Positions 62,635-64,000 of a stretch of DNA of 64,000 bases are shown piece after piece; within the stretch, counting starts at the first letter, position 1, and each line of letters begins with the position of its first letter. The DNA is from Eshraghiella sp964441705 (GTDB lineage Bacteria; Bacillota; Clostridia; Lachnospirales; Lachnospiraceae). Position numbers and translations under genes: made by a program. The stretch spans positions 1 to 64,000 of the forward strand of contig CAYTWF010000001.1 in assembly GCA_964441705.1 (NCBI GenBank). Reading direction: 5' to 3'. Below the pieces are notes generated by a model that worked only from the letters and a program-made list of their open reading frames with translations, was not told the DNA's origin and did no database searches.

Positions 62635-62660
62635 TTAAAGCAGGGTTGCCCCTGCTTTAA
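62635..62660. terminator. Bidirectional terminator
   Basis: TTAAAGCAGGG and CCCTGCTTTAA form an 11-bp stem with a four-base loop between convergent genes. Confidence 0.85.
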
Positions 62661-63791
62661 TTAATTATAGTAGTAGGCCAGCAGCAGCTCAGTTACATGG
62701 TCATAGGTTCTGACACCATCACTTTGACCGTTGGTAACGAGGTAGGTGTTGTTCACAGAGCTGGATACTGAGGCGGCAACCGTATCCTCATATTGCTCCC
62801 AGTAATCTGACTGGAACTGCAGGTCCGATATTACCTGTTCATTCATTGACAGATATAACTCTTTGTATACCTCATAATCACAGCAGGCGTATACCTCATT
62901 GATTACATTGATAAGTGCGAACATTGTTCCGCTGTAATTGAATTCAGGTACATCTGATTCCATACATCCCAGATATGCAATGAAATTAGCCTCATCCTCC
63001 CTCATAAAGCCGCTTAAATGTGACAGCTCATGGCACATTGTGTAAGGCTTTTCCACATCTGTTACATCATTATTGTAGTTAGCCTCAGTGGTAAATGGTG
63101 AATAGACTCCTGATATGTTAAAGGAGGACATAACCTTGGAGAAAAATACCGGCTTGGGCTTAGGGTGGTATTCTGTAAGACAGGGATATTTATCGGAAAG
63201 CTCACGCATTGCATCAGAGGCTTCGCTTCTTTCATCAATTCCGCTTAAGGTATAATGTCCGTTGCTATCCAGTGCAATCTTTTCGGAATAATCGTTGGCA
63301 TCAGATATGAGCTGCTTACAAAGCGTTGCCAGCTGTTCATTGGTATATTCACCGGTGCGTATATTGGCACATACTGAAAAGGGCAGTCTGTAATAGTTCA
63401 CACCACCGTTAAGGGAATATACAAGCAGTACTGCAAGCACAACACATGCCAGATTCAAAAGAGATTTTTTTAGTCTGTATGTAAAGTGGAATAGCTCAGC
63501 CTTGCTGTGGTATTTTATTGCATACACGATAAGCCTTATAATTGCAAACAGCAGCCACAGTATGCCAAGACATATCATCAGCTCAAATACTGAAAAGGGA
63601 AAAACAGAGCATATAGCACCAAGTACTCTGACTATATGCGGGTAGACGGTATTGGAGTAGCTGGTTGCGAATACAGTATTAACTCTGTACATTATATTAA
63701 AAATAATTACCCCGGCAGCAAGCACAATAATTGCTGTAAGATAGCTTCTATAATTAATGAATTTCATTTCTTTTTTCTTATTATGCTTCAT
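62661..63791 (-). CDS. DUF3810 membrane protein with HELSH motif
   Basis: This 376-residue protein has three N-terminal membrane helices (~15-35, 55-85 and 100-122) and a large domain with MCHELSHLSGFMREDEANF, a zinc-protease-like HExxH variant with downstream Glu. It matches the DUF3810 family. The active site should face outside or the membrane interface. The ATG at 63791 has GGAG upstream; an earlier ATG at 63815 has no site. Substrates are unknown. Confidence 0.85.
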   Translation of the reverse strand: MKHNKKKEMKFINYRSYLTAIIVLAAGVIIFNIMYRVNTVFATSYSNTVYPHIVRVLGAICSVFPFSVFELMICLGILWLLFAIIRLIVYAIKYHSKAELFHFTYRLKKSLLNLACVVLAVLLVYSLNGGVNYYRLPFSVCANIRTGEYTNEQLATLCKQLISDANDYSEKIALDSNGHYTLSGIDERSEASDAMRELSDKYPCLTEYHPKPKPVFFSKVMSSFNISGVYSPFTTEANYNNDVTDVEKPYTMCHELSHLSGFMREDEANFIAYLGCMESDVPEFNYSGTMFALINVINEVYACCDYEVYKELYLSMNEQVISDLQFQSDYWEQYEDTVAASVSSSVNNTYLVTNGQSDGVRTYDHVTELLLAYYYN

Positions 63792-64000
63792 GGTAACAGT
63801 CTCCTTGATTCTCAAATGTAGTATTCTTCTTATATATTAGCCGTTAAAACTACAATTTTCAATATAATTTGCGATTATTAAGTCTAAGAAAATAATAAAA
63901 ATAAGTTGGAAAAACCCTGTCTCGGTGTAGGTCCACCTTATAACTTAATATTATTAAGCAGGGACCGAAAAAAGAGCAGATAAGGGTCTTTGAAATTGAA
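63792..64000. other. AT-rich region at window end, no gene seen
   Basis: The region should hold the promoter of the DUF3810 gene. At 63918-63966 the words CCCTGTCTC and AGCAGGGACC flank an A/T-rich stretch and can pair in part. It may be the start of a structured RNA or a terminator cut by the window edge, but nothing can be named. Confidence 0.3.

Overview
The window reads as a chromosomal segment of an anaerobic, low-GC Firmicute, most likely a spore-forming Lachnospiraceae member of gut or rumen origin. The reasons are the AT-rich intergenic DNA, strong AGGAGG-type ribosome sites, a T-box-controlled trp operon, spoVAD/spoVAE, a large surface beta-mannanase, GPH sugar symport and many LytTR/GHKL signalling pairs. 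No tRNA, rRNA, CRISPR array, prophage or intact insertion sequence was seen.

Layout. 1-2.5 kb: small redox genes (a SUMF1-flavodoxin fusion cut by the window edge, a cupin, an aldo/keto reductase). 2.5-3.8 kb: an AAA/DUF4143 ATPase. 3.8-8.1 kb: a TetR regulator whose -10 box sits in a perfect palindrome, then two half-size ABC transporters behind a sequence close to a DtxR/IdeR iron box. The second transporter is broken by one base in an A7 run. 8.2-15.0 kb: trp promoter, T-box leader and trpEGDCFBA. 15.2-30.7 kb: a carbohydrate region with a GH26 mannanase, an XRE/membrane-protein module flanked by a short repeat, a LytTR/GHKL pair, a domain-swapped GH3 enzyme with its membrane partner, a lipoprotein, an intracellular GH5, a GPH transporter and an intracellular GH30. 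30.7-34.7 kb: a hybrid histidine kinase, a DUF362 protein and an M42 peptidase. 34.8-36.8 kb: a 2-isopropylmalate synthase fused to an AraC-type DNA-binding domain. 36.9-42.1 kb: a LytTR/GHKL pair divergent from an ABC export/immunity-like operon. 42.2-45.4 kb: a Na+/solute symporter and an acyl-CoA ligase. 45.6-52.0 kb: a small ORF, an AAA-ATPase-like protein, PlsC-type acyltransferase, lipid kinase, an APH-fold kinase and a VanRS-like pair. 52.1-54.9 kb: spoVAD-spoVAE, a branched-chain aminotransferase and a 75-residue protein. 55-55.7 kb: a Phd/ParE toxin-antitoxin pair. 55.7-63.8 kb: class A PBP, YigZ, PAP2, an MBL/beta-CASP nuclease, a second lipid kinase and a DUF3810 protein.

How they work together. 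The best-supported units are trp synthesis under tRNA-Trp control, and a glucan/mannan system in which surface GH26 and membrane-bound GH3 act outside, the GPH carrier imports, and cytoplasmic GH5 and GH30 finish. A 21-bp-phased direct repeat in front of the GH3 gene suits control by the LytTR regulator encoded just upstream. The most unusual items are the LeuA-AraC fusion, the iron-box/frameshifted ABC pair, and an 18-bp repeat found three times in the carbohydrate region.
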